The notes: generated by a model from the letters alone, not told the origin. 64,000 nt of DNA from Oscheius dolichura (GCA_932521035.1 OW051496.1:5952001-6016000), one strand, 5' to 3'; positions 37,097 through 48,710 are shown, counted from the first letter of the stretch. Translations and numbers: made by a program.

Positions 37097-38093
37097 TCTT
37101 GTGCTGTGCAGTGAAAAAACCCTAGATGGGGCAAACAAATAGAACCTGAAAAGCTTCTTGTTTAGATCGAAGGGCAGTTTCAAAGAGAAGTAGACCGTGG
37201 GAAGATGAAATTGTACAAGATGTGTTCAAAAAGACCAATAACGCGATACGAGCCAGCCTTCTTGACGCCGTAAATGACGCGACACGCTCAGTCTCTTTAC
37301 TCTGGCCATAAGTAATTTGGAACGCTTGAGAGGCTCCCATGTAAACATTTGCGAATAAAAGGGAGTTGAGGAACTGCCAAAGGGTAACCGTCTTACGGCT
37401 ATAGAGTACTCAGAACATTCTCCAAATAGTTTTGGAATAAGAACGCATAAACAATGAAACTGTTGTAAAATGAGAAGAAGATGTTTTGGTTGAGATGAGA
37501 GAAAGTGAGAAGAATCATTTTGGATATGGCTTCCTGATGAACTATCTGGAAACTGTTCTAACGGAGTCAAAAACTATCGGAAGCTGGCGAAGTAACCGAA
37601 GATAGATAAATGAAGCTGTTTCCAGAGACAAAGCGAAAGTTCACGCGTTGCGTCTTCTTTCAAGCTTACAAGCTTGTTAGGCATAAGTATTCTTCGCATT
37701 GGGCATCTCTGCCCAGCCAATAAAAAACGAGTGTTATTTATAAAGAGTGGATGAACAAAGGCGATTGCATCGTATTCCTTCATAGTACTGAAACACAACA
37801 TCCCGACATAGACATGGCATTTTAAGACTTCGAAATAGCGGGCAAGGAAGCTCCCTGAAACACGAACCCAAAGGATCCTCTCCCATATTGCTTGGATCAC
37901 ATTATATTTTCATTTTGTTTTGCGGGTGCTCGTTACTCATTTGATCCTTATCAATGTTATATATGTCTTTCTTTGCTAACAAAAGAAGTCATAGCGTACG
38001 TTTGAAACACTGTATATCTTATTTTGACATTGCTTTAGTGTTTTTTTTTCTTTTTTAAGAAAACAACAGATCGAGAATTTCTAAATTATAGGA
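37097..38093. other. AT-rich region between DIDO1-like and PP5 genes
   Basis: A sharp drop in GC begins just upstream of the DIDO1-like start. Minus-strand open frames at 37122-37340, 37226-37570 and 37574-37900 read as moderately hydrophobic protein (for example FLNSLLFANVYMGASQAF and KEYDAIAFVHPLFINNTRFL), but I could not chain them with splice sites or recognise a family. They may be a diverged or decaying gene, or spacer. Near the right end a T-run and a ttatag acceptor precede the PP5 ATG. Confidence 0.35.
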
Positions 38094-39999
38094 ATGGTAG
38101 CGGCAGCGTGCTGTTCCGCTGTATCATGGCCAGTGGTACCTGGTGATGGGAAAACACCGCTAGAGCTAAAGGATGAAGGGAATGCGTTTTTTCAGAGTGT
38201 GTTTTTTTTCAGCTCATAACTGATTTTATTTTATCTCTATGTACAATAAACTTTCAGAAGGGCATTATGACGAAGCCATACAGATGTATACAATGGCGTT
38301 GAATAAATTACCTTCTGCAGTTCTCTTTGGAAACAGGTGAATGGGAGTGTATTTTGTACCGTTTTGTAGAAGCCAGGCGTATATGAAGAAAGAGCTGTAT
38401 GGTGCTGCATTGGAAGATGCCGCTAGCGCAATCACAATGGATGAAGGATACGTTAAGGTATCCATCTTCTTGTTTTGCTTTATCGTCGGTTTAGGGATTT
38501 TTCCGCCGAGCTTCTGCGTATATGGCATTGGGAAAATATAAGAAAGCTTTACGAGACTATGAAGCGATCTGTCGTGTACATCCAAAAGATCTCGATGCTG
38601 GGAAACGGCGCGACGAATGCAAAAAGATAGTTAAGCGAGTTGCTTTTGAAGAAGCTATTTCTGTTGAACACAGTAAGAAACACATTACGGAAAAAATTAA
38701 TCTGGATACAATCGGTCAGTATTAATTCGTTAATTATCCCTAATCATATATGCAGAAGTTGAGGACAGCTACTCAGGTCCTAGGTTAGATGGCCCTATTA
38801 CTTTGGCTTTCATGAAAGAACTAATGGAATATCTCAAAGCTCAAAAGAAGCTACATATCAAGTATGTTTTCAAAATGCTTTTTGATGTCTATGCACTTCT
38901 TAAAACCTTGCCTAATATGGTAGAAATTGAGGTAAGCATAATAATAAATTGCAGCCATCACTTATTTTTTTAGCTTGAAAGGAACGAAGAAATTACTGTG
39001 TGCGGCGATGTACACGGTTTTTATTCTCTTTTCTTGGTTATTACACGGTCATTTAGGACAATTCTACGATTTGTGTCATATATTTGAATTGCGTGGCTTG
39101 CCTAGCGAAACTAATCCCTACCTCTTTAACGGAGATTTTGTTGATCGCGGATCGTTCAGCGTAGAAACCATCCTCACTTTATTTGGTTTCAAATTGCTTC
39201 TTCCGAATCATTTCTTCCTAGTACGGGGAAATCATGAAAGTGAAATATTGAATAGAGTTAGTTTTTTTCTTTTGTACATAATCATGTTTAGATGTACGGT
39301 TTTGAGGGTGAGGTAAAGGCTAAGTATAATGGACTAATGAATGAATTCTTCGCCGAAGTGTTTTGCTATCTTCCTCTGTGTCACTTAATCAATAAGAAGA
39401 TTTTCGTAAATTTTAATTTCTTATTTTTTAACACTATTTAGGTATGTCATGGCGGTCTCTTTTCCAAAGATAACGTTACATTTGACGATATTCAAGCAGT
39501 TGATAGAGCACGTCAGCCACCTGATGAAGGTATTATGTGTGATCTTCTTTGGTACTGCTACCCTGTTAAAATATGTTATTTATGTTGTTCAGGTCGGATC
39601 CTTCCCCCACGCCGGGTAGAGCGCCATCAAGACGAGGAGTTGGTGTTTTGTTTGGCCCTGATGTCTCCAAAAAATGGTGCGAAGACAATGGAATTCATTG
39701 TATTATTAGGTATAGTGTATTTTCTTTCCATTTCTAAAATCTTTTAGGAGTCATGAAGTGAAAAATGCGGGCTGGGAAAGTGAGCATGATGGTCGTGTAT
39801 TTACATTATTTTCCGCCCCGAATTATTGCGATAATGTGGGAAACCTAGGAGCGTATGCCGTCATTACAGGGAAAAACTTACACGTAAGGACGATTAGTTA
39901 TAGCATCCGACTATTTAGCCGGAATTCCATTCGTTTGAGGCAGTTAATCATCCTGCTGTACCTACTATGGCATATGCTCAGAATACATTTGGTTTATAA
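38094..39999 (+). CDS. PPP5C: Serine/threonine protein phosphatase 5 (TPR-PPP)
   Basis: Removes phosphate from Ser/Thr, working with Hsp90 through its TPR domain. Twelve or so exons, introns of 33-61 bp, give an almost full-length protein: three TPR units ([65 protein letters not shown]), then the PPP core with every catalytic motif: [43 protein letters not shown] and [12 protein letters not shown]. It ends [15 protein letters not shown], as in the family. The ATG is 2 nt behind an acceptor (AG at 38090-38091), and AATAAA follows at 40038-40043. Codons mostly end in A or T, unlike all other genes here, and the whole 37.1-40.3 kb block is AT-rich. Native island, transfer or assembly chimera cannot be told apart by eye. 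Confidence 0.96.
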
Positions 40000-40037
40000 G
40001 TAACTCGTTTTTTTTGTCTTTGTTAAAATAGCTATGT

Positions 40038-40043
40038 AATAAA
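40038..40043 (+). terminator. Poly(A) signal AATAAA of PP5
   Basis: AATAAA about 40 bp after the PP5 stop codon, on the same strand. Confidence 0.7.
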
Positions 40044-40306
40044 CTAGCACTTGTTTGTTTTCTCTTTATGAAATTGCACTTCTGCCAATGTAGCATTAAA
40101 AAGATGAGAACTATTTTAGTGCTTACAGGCAAGGTTTGTGGTGTATAAAACCAGTGAATTCGATGTATGAAGCAATAGACCTAGATTTTGTACATATTTT
40201 TATTGTAGAGCTTTCCATAAATTAGCAGTGGATATGATAATGGCAAGTATTGAATTATTTTCCTGAGCAAAATTTTTAGTTAATTGCAATGTGCCCGTAA
40301 ATATTA

Positions 40307-41457
40307 TTATTTTTTTCCGAAAAAGGATGAGATCAATCCGGCTGCCCCAGGCTCAGCTCTTGGTGCAGGTTGTGCATTGCTTCGAACCAACGCATTGAGA
40401 ATATCTACAAATAATTACATTTGTTATAGCTATTTTTGACATACTATCTATGCTTTGAGCATTGTTGCCAGCATACGAGCCTGGGCTGAGAAGTGCCCTC
40501 AGTGGGGCTTCCGTCGTCGTTGTTGTTCTTGGAGCCATTCCTAACATTTCGAAGAAGTCTATTTTGCCCAGTCGAGAGCTAGACGGCTTTTCAGTGGCAG
40601 TGGGTAATCCTAAATTAAAATTAACCGAGGGGGATCTGGTTCCTACCAAACATGCTGAGGAATCCGGCCTGTCGGGTTGTGGGTGCAGCTGTGGTAGGCA
40701 AGAAAGTATCTGAAGGCATTGTATTGTTTTATATAAAACGAAGACAAACCAATGATGCCCATGAAAGAACCGTCGCTTTCTCGTGGAGCAGGGGCAGTGT
40801 TTCCTCCACCGAAGAGTCCGAATAGGTTGGTCTGTCTTGGACGAGGAGTGGGAGGAGGGGGCAAAGCCTCGGGAGCGGAGTCAACGGAGGAACCTGGGCA
40901 GGATGAGTCTCACTCTCTTCGAGCACTCACCCAAGAAGGTGTTCATCAAACTCTGGAACATATTCGGCCGGGTGGTCGTCGTCGTGGTCGTGGAGGGAGT
41001 CGTCTGCTGTACCAGAAAGCCGGAGCCTATATAAATGTGGTGAAATGAGTTGGGGGCGTGATACCGTATTGCGAGATGAGTCGGGCCATGTTGCTGAGGG
41101 AACTGTCCTGGCTCGATCCACTTGTGATAGAGTTGTCTGCCTCGAAGTTCCGTACCCCTGAACTCTGGTTACTGTCAAAAAGGGACGAGGCCACCGTGGA
41201 AACTGGGTCTGACGTCGCCGGCGCTGCCTCCTCCCATTATGTTGTTGCTCAATTCCATGATCTGAGCAGCGACCGCCGTCACTGGAAAGTGCCAGTAGAG
41301 AAGGCGCCTCCCCTCACCCGAAGCGGGCTCAAACCAACTGACATCGTCGGATGTTGTCGACTCCTTCGGCCATGGTGGCCGGATTACCGGCGGCAGAGGA
41401 CGGGGACTGGGAGTGACCGAGGGAGACCAGGGCCGAGAGGAGGCAGAACAGCAGCAT
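40307..41457 (-). CDS. Secreted protein with recurring F-G motifs and Thr/Pro linkers
   Basis: Signal peptide MLLFCLLSALVSLGHSQ, then short hydrophobic, Gly-ended motifs separated by Thr/Pro/Ser-rich linkers: MFQSLMNTFLG, NLFGLFGGG, AGFLSMFG, DFFEMLGM and LISSFFGKK-stop. Linkers include TTPSTTTTTTRP and PRTTTTTEAP. About seven exons with introns near 40 bp; the junctions between exon 1 and about 41180 are not unique. The motifs each tend to sit in their own exon. No family is recognised; mucin-like, adhesive or peptide-precursor roles are all possible. The ATG is 2 nt behind an acceptor (AG at 41460-41461). The 3' part lies inside the AT-rich block that holds PP5, while the 5' part has normal composition. 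Confidence 0.55.
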
Positions 41458-42814
41458 GGCTGGAAAGGAGGCTCAGGGAGGACAGGGAGGAGAGAATAGC
41501 CGAACAGGACGGCAGAAAACAAGGGGAGGGGGGCAGGTATTTCATGGATCGTTTGGGTTTATGGCAAAAGAAGAAGTTGGCAGGGGTTCCCGACGGTGAC
41601 GCAACCAAGCTGCCCGGCTCCGGTTCTTGTCTCACACGCGCGGATAACTGGACTGGCCTCGTCGTTGGCATTCTGGCTGGGAAGACAGGGATGAGTCATT
41701 CGGCTGATATTTGGGAGGATGAAAGGGGGAAAGCGAGACGGTCGAGGAGGGATAATTGAGGTTGTTCCCGTGGATTTCCTTTTCGCGATCTCAGCGGGAT
41801 CAACGGGGGACGAGGTCGGTGGCAGGGGGAGAAACAGCTGGGATGGCTGGAGGAGGGTCCGGTAATAGGAACTGGAAGAGAAAGCGCCGACTGGCTGGCC
41901 AAGAGATGGGAAAAAGCCGTTCCGATCCGAAAGAGAAGGCCAAAAAGCCATGGTCTGCGGGAATCTGCCACGAGAGGAGATAAGTATCGGTATCGGATCG
42001 GAATCCGCCCCTCCAAATAGCAAATACACAAAAAAGTGGGGAGTGGGTCGAGGATCGACGGGGGGAGGCGAGGGCCCCCGGCTGCCAGGCTGGTTATTGT
42101 GGCAGGCGGACCGGTCGCAGGTATATCTCGTTCAGGGTAACTGGAGTAGAACCACCCCGACAAACAAAAGATAGCCTACAAAAAAGGCGGGATCCGCCGC
42201 CTTAATTCAAAAAATAAATAAACATGTTTTTTCCTCGAGGAGATCGTTTTGCACTCGGTCTGAAACCCAAGCTGGGGCCAGTTGGTCGAGCTACCCAACT
42301 TCCCCTTTGTCCGGTGACGTCGCTCCATTACAGGGCCCTCCTCCCTCTCGTAATCCACTCCAGATGCGTCCCATAATTCCTGAACGACGTGCCAAATGTC
42401 TCCTCTTCCAATTTTCCTTCTCCTCCAGTCAGCTGGTCCCTGCCGAACACCTGTGAGAAAGAGATTTATAGCCGGCTGCCGTCGTTTCTCACCCCTGGCT
42501 GCATTTGTTGCCCCACAGCTCTCGGTGTTTATGTTGCGGTCAGTCTCCTTTTTTCGGGTGTTCAAAAACCTCGGGGGTCGAGTACCCGTCGTGCCCCCGG
42601 CTGCATTTGTCTCACTCATGTGACAGCCCCTCCGTTTCCCCCTGGCCGTCTTCTTCTCCCCGGAAAAGTAGTTTGTTTTCTATTCTTTCCATCAATTTCT
42701 GCCTTTCCCAAATGGCTCTGTTTATTGTAATGGCTCTTCCCGTCTTCCATTGCTCTCCGTTTATGCCGCGTCAGCTGCTCCTCCTCCTCCCGCCTTATTA
42801 TATCGTTTCAGAGT
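41458..42814. promoter_or_regulatory. Divergent promoter region with a strand-composition switch
   Basis: Between a minus-strand and a plus-strand gene. From 41458 to about 42100 the + strand is purine-rich; from about 42380 to 42810 it is pyrimidine-rich. Each half is therefore pyrimidine-rich in the sense of the gene it precedes, as expected for two outrons transcribed outward from a common promoter near 42150-42380. No exons were recognised. Confidence 0.45.
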
Positions 42815-43578
42815 ATGTTCCGCTCCTACGAGCAGGGCTGCAAGAGATACAAGCCCACACTGCGAGTAAGTCCATCCTCCCCGGCCCTCCCCCGGGGCCC
42901 ATTCTCGTTCACAACGACTCCTTTTTCAGCTCACATGTGCCGTCATCTCCTTTCTCATTTGTATAGTCGAGTTCTTCCTGGCCCTCCAAGAGTACCTCGA
43001 GGCCCGGACGGGCAACCTCTTGGCCGCCATCTGTGCGGGTAACGGCGATACCCGGCCAACGAACCACCGAGTTCCAGGTGTCTTCGGGTTTCACGGACTG
43101 CTCACGACCACTTATTTTGTGGGTATCATCAAACAGAACGAGTGTCTCCTCCTGCCCTTTCTCACATGCCAGGTTAGCCGTCCCTGACCGGCCATCCACC
43201 CTGCCCTCCAGCTCATCGTCGTCACCTCGCTCGGTCTCCTCCTCATGACATGGTGGATAGCCACCCTCCTGGCCTTCTTCGACCTCGTCAACTACAAGAG
43301 TCCCATCGGTTTGTCCCCTCTCCCACTGGGTATATTCCTTCCAGAATCACTGTCGACCCCCGAGTTCTTCTGTGCCGTCGGGATAGGTCTATTGGTCTTC
43401 TTCATAGCTTTCTTCAAAATTTCACTGGTGCTTTACAAAGGGTACAAACGGGTCGAATTGGAGAATATCTACAGGTGGGTCAGGGCAATAAACAGAAAGT
43501 ATGGAGACTGTCAGGAAGCGGCTGGACAGGAGCATCGCCCGAAGCATATCCAGCACCATTCCGCCGACACAGGTCTAA
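42815..43578 (+). CDS. Four-transmembrane protein, family not recognised
   Basis: Six exons, introns 36-42 bp. MFRSYEQGCKRYKPTLR is followed by four hydrophobic segments: LTCAVISFLICIVEFFLAL, a GLLTTTYFVGII segment, LIVVTSLGLLLMTWWIATLL and FCAVGIGLLVFFIAFFKIS. The cytoplasmic end is basic (YKGYKRVELENIYRKRLDRS) and finishes TIPPTQV-stop. The layout suggests a LAPTM- or tetraspanning trafficking protein, but no signature motif decides it. The ATG is 3 nt behind an acceptor (AG at 42810-42811). The stop codon itself overlaps the AATAAA signal (43577-43582), and IFT81 ends only 8 bp away on the other strand. Confidence 0.78.
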
Positions 43579-43582
43579 TAAA
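43577..43582 (+). terminator. Poly(A) signal overlapping the stop codon of the four-TM gene
   Basis: TAATAAA: the last two bases of the stop codon are the first two of the poly(A) signal. The 3' UTR must be very short or overlap the end of IFT81. Confidence 0.7.
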
Positions 43583-43586
43583 ACAT

Positions 43587-46003
43587 TTAACTAGTCCCCT
43601 CCCTGGCCAGGGCGATCTTCGTTTCGAACATGGTCAGCAGGGCCCGGTACATCACCACCTGGAACGTCTCTCTTTGTTGAGAAATCCTAGACGAGAGACC
43701 TGCTGCTTGGCAAAATCTGGATTGACTGGGCCGCCGTCCCTTTTCCGTAGCTGCTCGGACTCGGTCTCCAGTTCCCTCAGCTGCTCCTGCATTTTCTCCA
43801 GGAATGACTCTCCTCCTTTGTCCAGTTCCTCTGCACTCTTCTCCAACTTCTGTATCCTCTCCCTCAGCTTCTCCCTCCCCTCCTCCGTGTGGTGTTTCCT
43901 CTCCTCCAACTCGGCTACCTCGCCCTTCAAGTCGGCTGCGCTCTGTTCCAGCTGTTCCTTCCTCCGTTCGTAGAGTGTCCGTCTCTCCCTGACCATATCG
44001 TTCAATTCCTAAAACCGGTTAACTTTCCCCCTCAAAACCTACATTGAATCTGGTTTGTTTCGTGTCTTTTTCCCTTTTCAGCGGCTCGACTTCGTCTTTC
44101 TTCCTGTCCAACTCGGCCATCATCCTGTTTATCATGTTCCTCAACTCGTCCACGTCGTCTGTTCGAGGGGCCGCCGTCTTCGGGCGCTCATTCACCCGAA
44201 TCTCCACATTTTCCAAGACTTCTCCTCCCATACTGTGCTAAACTCTTTCCTTTATTTCCCTAGAATCGACTCACAATCCTCTCCCTCAGCATCCCGAACT
44301 TCTTGGCGAGCCGCTCCATGGTCAGTCGGACGGTATCCCTTTCTGCCATCAGCTCGTCCAGTACCCGTCTCTTCTTCTTGTACTGTAGTCCCCTCTCCCT
44401 CACACTGTTGGCATAGTCTCGGAACTGAGTTCGTCCTCTCTCGTCCACCCCCTCGACCCACCTCCTTTCCACTGATCACATCCACCCCCGACCTCGTCCT
44501 GATCTCCCTCTTCTTCGTCTCCACTCGTGCCTCGTATTGTGCCAGTTCTTGTCGCGCCTCTTGCAGCTTCTGTGCAACTGCCAGTTTTTTCCTCTCCACA
44601 GCTGCTGCCTGATGACGGAAGACACTGCGCATATCATTGCTAATCGAATAAAAAGCGCGATCAACCTGATGTTCTCTTCGAAGCCTTCTTCCGCCTTGTC
44701 CCGTTCCTCCTCCATCGTCTTCACTTTCTCGCTCATCTCGGCTATTTGGTACTGTAGATGTTGTATATTGCTCTGGCTCATTGCTGGCATATCGGAAATC
44801 TGAACGTATGGCTTGTACATTAGGGGGAATTACCCTCACCTTTTGGAGTTCGAAGACGAGTTGTCTCTTCTCTTCGATCTCCGTGGACAGCTTCGTCTGG
44901 GCCATGAATGTGTTGGTCGCGATCTCATCCTGTCGGCCATTACTCAACAATCGGAGTATCTTCCCTTACCTCCAGCTGCTCTATCATATGACTGGGGTCA
45001 ATGTTCTCCCCGGCTGCCCTCAACTCGTTCAGTTGGTTCCTCATCCTCTGGTGACTCTGTTCCAAATGGATCAGCTAAATTCTTCTTCCACTGCCGTCCT
45101 TTTGTCCAACCTACCGAGTCCCTCTCCCGTTGTCTTTGTATTTCCAGCTCGGCGATGCGTTCTTTTTCCACGCGAAGGGCCGTGGCCGATGTCATGTATT
45201 TCTCGAGCTGGGGCAGGCTCTGTACCCTCCTCTCGGCCTTGTCTATTCGATGGCTCAGAGCCTCCTTCTCCTGATCCATTGTCTTCAAGTCCAATTTTAT
45301 CTCATCTAGGAGCAGAGTCTCCTCCCTGATGGTCACAACACGATTGTGAACTTCCTGAAGAGGCGGTCATCCCATCTCTCTCGAGCCTACCTTGAATTGT
45401 TCCCTCATGGCGCCCAGTTCATTCTGGAGGGTTTCGATGTCGACGTCGTGGATCTCGCTGGGCACTTCCACCTACAGCACTCTATTTATTCGAATAAAGC
45501 AGCCAATTCTACCTTCATCAGAAACTTGGCCAGATAGGCTCTTTCCTTGAGCATTTCAACATTGGAGAAGACATAAGCCAACACGGGGTAAACACTCGGC
45601 TTCCGTCCCTCTATTAGGCCGGCCCTCCACGTCTCCCTAATTTCTTTATGATCTCTCCTTTTTCTCACCCCCACCCCCCTTTGTACAGCCAAATAAACGA
45701 ATAAAATCAATACATTTCGTCGGGGTTCCTCGGTGGCTTGAAATTGATGATTCGCAGCTTTTGCAGTAGTCGAACGGCCGTGTCATCGGCACTTTCTCGT
45801 GAAATGTCCACCGGCTCCGACTGGGTAATCCAGCTATACTTACTCTTTTTCTCTCTTCTAATTATTTTAAATTACCTGAGAACATCGCTGAGGATTTGGA
45901 GGAGACGACTCTCTGGGAGTGAATCGAACGAGATGATACTGATGGCCAGGCCGAAGGGAGGCTTGTTCAGGGAATCGACAATAAGTTGGAGAGCCTCGGT
46001 CAT
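43587..46003 (-). CDS. IFT81: Intraflagellar transport protein 81
   Basis: Core IFT-B subunit that, with IFT74, binds tubulin and carries it into cilia. The N-terminal calponin-homology-like domain is clear: TEALQLIVDSLNKPPFGLAI, ISFDSLPESRLLQILSDVL, DDTAVRLLQKLRIINFKPP, then KPSVYPVLAYVFSNVEMLKE and RAYLAKFLMKVE, each matching human IFT81 in order. Most of the rest is coiled coil, rich in Glu, Arg and Gln. The C-terminal part reads GGPVNPDFAKQQVVMYRALL, TMFETKIALAREGTS-stop. Introns are about 40 bp. The ATG (46001-46003) has no acceptor nearby; an AATAAA belonging to the upstream gene is only 12 nt away. The presence of IFT81 shows that the organism builds cilia. Confidence 0.92.
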
Positions 46004-46014
46004 GGTGGGAACAG

Positions 46015-46020
46015 TTTATT
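46015..46020 (-). terminator. Poly(A) signal AATAAA just before the IFT81 start
   Basis: AATAAA on the minus strand, 58 bp after the stop of the small membrane protein gene and 11 bp before the IFT81 ATG. The two genes are thus packed as in an operon. Confidence 0.55.
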
Positions 46021-46077
46021 GGGTGGACAAAACAAGGAACGGGAATAGTAGAGAGGTGGAGGTCGCCATGGAGATGG

Positions 46078-46492
46078 CTACCGCGGGGGGTTATAGCCCT
46101 GGCGGCGGCGATTCAAACAGCTCGTTGGGCAGAACCAGCAGTAGAGGAAGGACAGGACTGGGAAGATTGATTATTGGAAGAAGGAGCTTACGCATTATGA
46201 GGATGACGCCACAGATGATCAGGGTGATGAGCAATCCCGTGTGGATGGGGAACCGGCAGCAGCTGGGCCTGAATTGTATCAAATACTGGCTGAAATATGG
46301 GGAAACGGACTTTTCGTCGCCCAGGTAGAAATAGGAGCAACAGTAGACATACTCGTCCGGATCGGAAGGGGTCGGACAATACGGATGAAGGCCTGAACTC
46401 TTGTTTCTCTAGACAGCAGGAGGATTGCCCTTACCGTTGCCATCCGGACACCAATTAATTTGTCTTCCGCTCAAAACACCTGGGACTGACAT
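46078..46492 (-). CDS. Small Cys-rich single-pass membrane protein (Shisa/VOPP1-like layout)
   Basis: Three exons encode a short protein: a Cys-rich ectodomain (INWCPDGNGLHPYCPTP, YVYCCSYFYLG, FRPSCCRFP), one membrane helix (TGLLITLIICGVILIMLLSF) and a Cys/Arg juxtamembrane tail (LYCWFCPTSCLNRRRQGYNP). The pattern of paired Cys before a helix and a basic, Cys-containing tail is reminiscent of Shisa and VOPP1-type adaptors of endosomes or ER, but no diagnostic motif settles it. There is no signal peptide in the exon with the chosen ATG, and no acceptor just upstream, so an additional first exon is likely. IFT81 begins 74 bp beyond the stop. Confidence 0.7.
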
Positions 46493-47546
46493 GGGGACAG
46501 CGGGAGCCGTAAGTAACGGGGAGAGTCAACAGCCGAGGGTCAACAATGGCAGAAAGGCTAGGTTAGATGGCCAGAAACGGATACATTCGAGTCGTACAGC
46601 GGACCGTAAGTGACTAAGCGACGCCGATGCCCGGCCGGTTGATGAATATGAAATAGCCAAGAAGGCACCCAAATTAACATATACGATTAATTCGACGCGG
46701 TCATCAATGGGAAAAGGGAATCTGCTGATCAAAACAGACAGTAAAGAAGTATAGTGAGGAAGCGCGATGCCTTGCTCAGGTTATGCCCCTTTCCCTCCTT
46801 TTTCATGTTTATTAGAATAAATGATTCCACTTTTGCTTATTTATTTGCCAGATCTTGGATACATCTGCCCGTTTCCCACCGACATCTAAAACGCTGTCCT
46901 GTCGCGAAATGCCGAAAACTGTGCGGCGGCCGCTTATTTCGGCACTTGGTTACAATTCATCCGCTTTTTCACCTTTCTCTGGGAAACGGAGGCTTTTCTC
47001 TCTTCTTTCTGTACATAAAGATAAATAATTTTTTCAAGGCCGTCAGAAGGAGCTTCTCCTGGTGCTCCTCCGACCATCCACTCTAAAGGCAAGTGTTTGT
47101 CTTCTTTTTGTTCCAGACGGAATAAACCCGGAACGGGGCCAGCTGTTTATGTGAGGGCCTGGTCTAATCCTCGTGGAGATGGCCCCTTTCCATTAATATT
47201 CGACCCGCCCTATGTCTGTCACTCACGATGCCACTGAATGTCATGTTTTTCATCGTGCTCGTCTCGGCCGGTCGCCTGAATTAATTCTACTGGGATCGGC
47301 CCCTGAGATTCTTCCCTCCCTTCCCCCATTTCACACACATATCTCCCTCCGGCTATTATCCACCCATCCAATACACTCCTCCCTCTGTCCCACTTCCCTC
47401 AGTCTAATTTATTCTCCCTCATCATACCCCCCCCCCCCCCCCCCCCCCCCGAACTACGGGGCCATCTAATTAGATCCCCCACCGAATGGCTCTATTCCGC
47501 TCTCCCTCTGATCCTTTCTGAACCTCTTTCTTTTCGGGTTGAACCG
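46493..47546. other. Intergenic region upstream of syntaxin-6
   Basis: About 1 kb between the small membrane protein gene (-) and STX6 (+). The right half is pyrimidine-rich on the + strand and includes a 24-base poly-C run (47427-47450). No exon is recognised. Confidence 0.45.
47427..47450 (+). repeat. Poly-C homopolymer (24 C)
   Basis: An uninterrupted run of C, about 100 bp upstream of the STX6 start codon. On the other strand it is a G-run able to form a quadruplex. Its exact length is easily mis-sequenced. Confidence 0.95.
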
Positions 47547-48564
47547 ATGGGGCGACGATCCAAAGACCCGACGGAGGACATTCAGACGTGGGTTGTTTTG
47601 GGACTATGAGGTGGCACTTGACAAAATACAACGTTGTTTTATAGGGAGCTCGAGAGATCGTTGGGTATAGCCCAGCAGCTGACAAACAAACTCGCCCAGT
47701 CCGGACTCAGTCGCCAAGAGGCACAGTGGGCCGAGGCCGAGTTGAAGAAGTGCGTACGGGCCATATACTGGACAACCGACGACTACGAGTGAGTCATTCC
47801 CCCACATTAGAAAAAGGAGAAATTAGGCACACCCTCTCGATCCTCGAACTCGACCCGGAAAGGTCGTGTCTCTCCGTGGAAGATCGTATCGTCCGATCCG
47901 AATTTGCCAGCCAGGCTCGCCAGTTCGCCGACGAAATCCGAGTCCACGTCTTGGGCATTCCTGCCCCACCGACTGACACTGCTCCTGTCAAGGTTTGTCT
48001 TTATCTAGTGACAATTAATTGATTCGTAGGTTCACACGCGTCTCCCCGTAACGGTTATGACTTCTAGTGGCGGCGCTTACAAGTACTCCCTCCTGAGCAG
48101 TCAGGATGAGGACATTCCCTCCGGGTCGAACAACACCTTCGAGGACATCATGCTCAAGCAGCAGGTACTGGCTACCCTTACAACCGATGACATTCTCTTT
48201 CAGCAAATAGTCCGAGACCAAGACGACAACTTGGAGATTGTTGGCCAGTCGGTGAGCACCCTAAAGAATATGAGTCACCAAATAGGGGACGAGCTGGACC
48301 ACCAGGCCATGTGAGTTGACCTCTAGGAATATAGAGAGCAATGAACCGTTTAGAATGTTAGACGACTTGGGGCAAGACATGGATCGGGTGGATACGAAAC
48401 TGGACAACGTGATGAAGAAAATAGCCAAGTTGTCCCACCTAGACGATGGTTCGCCCTCCTCCTCCTCCTGTATAGTCCCATTTTCAGATAAACGACAGTG
48501 CAAAGTGATAGTGATCCTGAGTGCCGTGCTGTTCTTCCTCGTGTTTCTTCTGATTGTCCTCTAA
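47547..48564 (+). CDS. STX6: Syntaxin-6 (Qc-SNARE)
   Basis: Trans-Golgi/endosomal SNARE. Seven exons, introns 37-57 bp. The N-terminal three-helix domain aligns with human STX6 throughout (SKDPTEDIQTELERSLGIA, EAQWAEAELKKCVRAIYW, TLSILELDPERSCLSVEDR, EFASQARQFADEIRVHVLG). The SNARE helix follows: DNLEIVGQSVSTLKNMSHQI, GDELDHQAMMLDDLGQDMDR, DTKLDNVMKKIAKLSHLDD, with the zero-layer Gln in LDHQAM. It ends with a tail anchor CKVIVILSAVLFFLVFLLIV and L-stop. The donor of intron 1 (after CAGAC) is chosen to keep this frame. The ATG has no acceptor nearby. POFUT1 starts 146 bp downstream on the same strand, probably co-transcribed. Confidence 0.92.
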
Positions 48565-48710
48565 CCCGCCATTTCTTGTCCAGATGTGATATAAATCTAT
48601 CCGAGTGCCCTGTCGTTCTCTTCCTTATCAGCTATCCCGTTGGGAGCGGCGGGCGTGTACTTGGTGTGGGGCTGGCCCCTTATCTGGCCCTTTCATGGTC
48701 CTCTTCAGCC

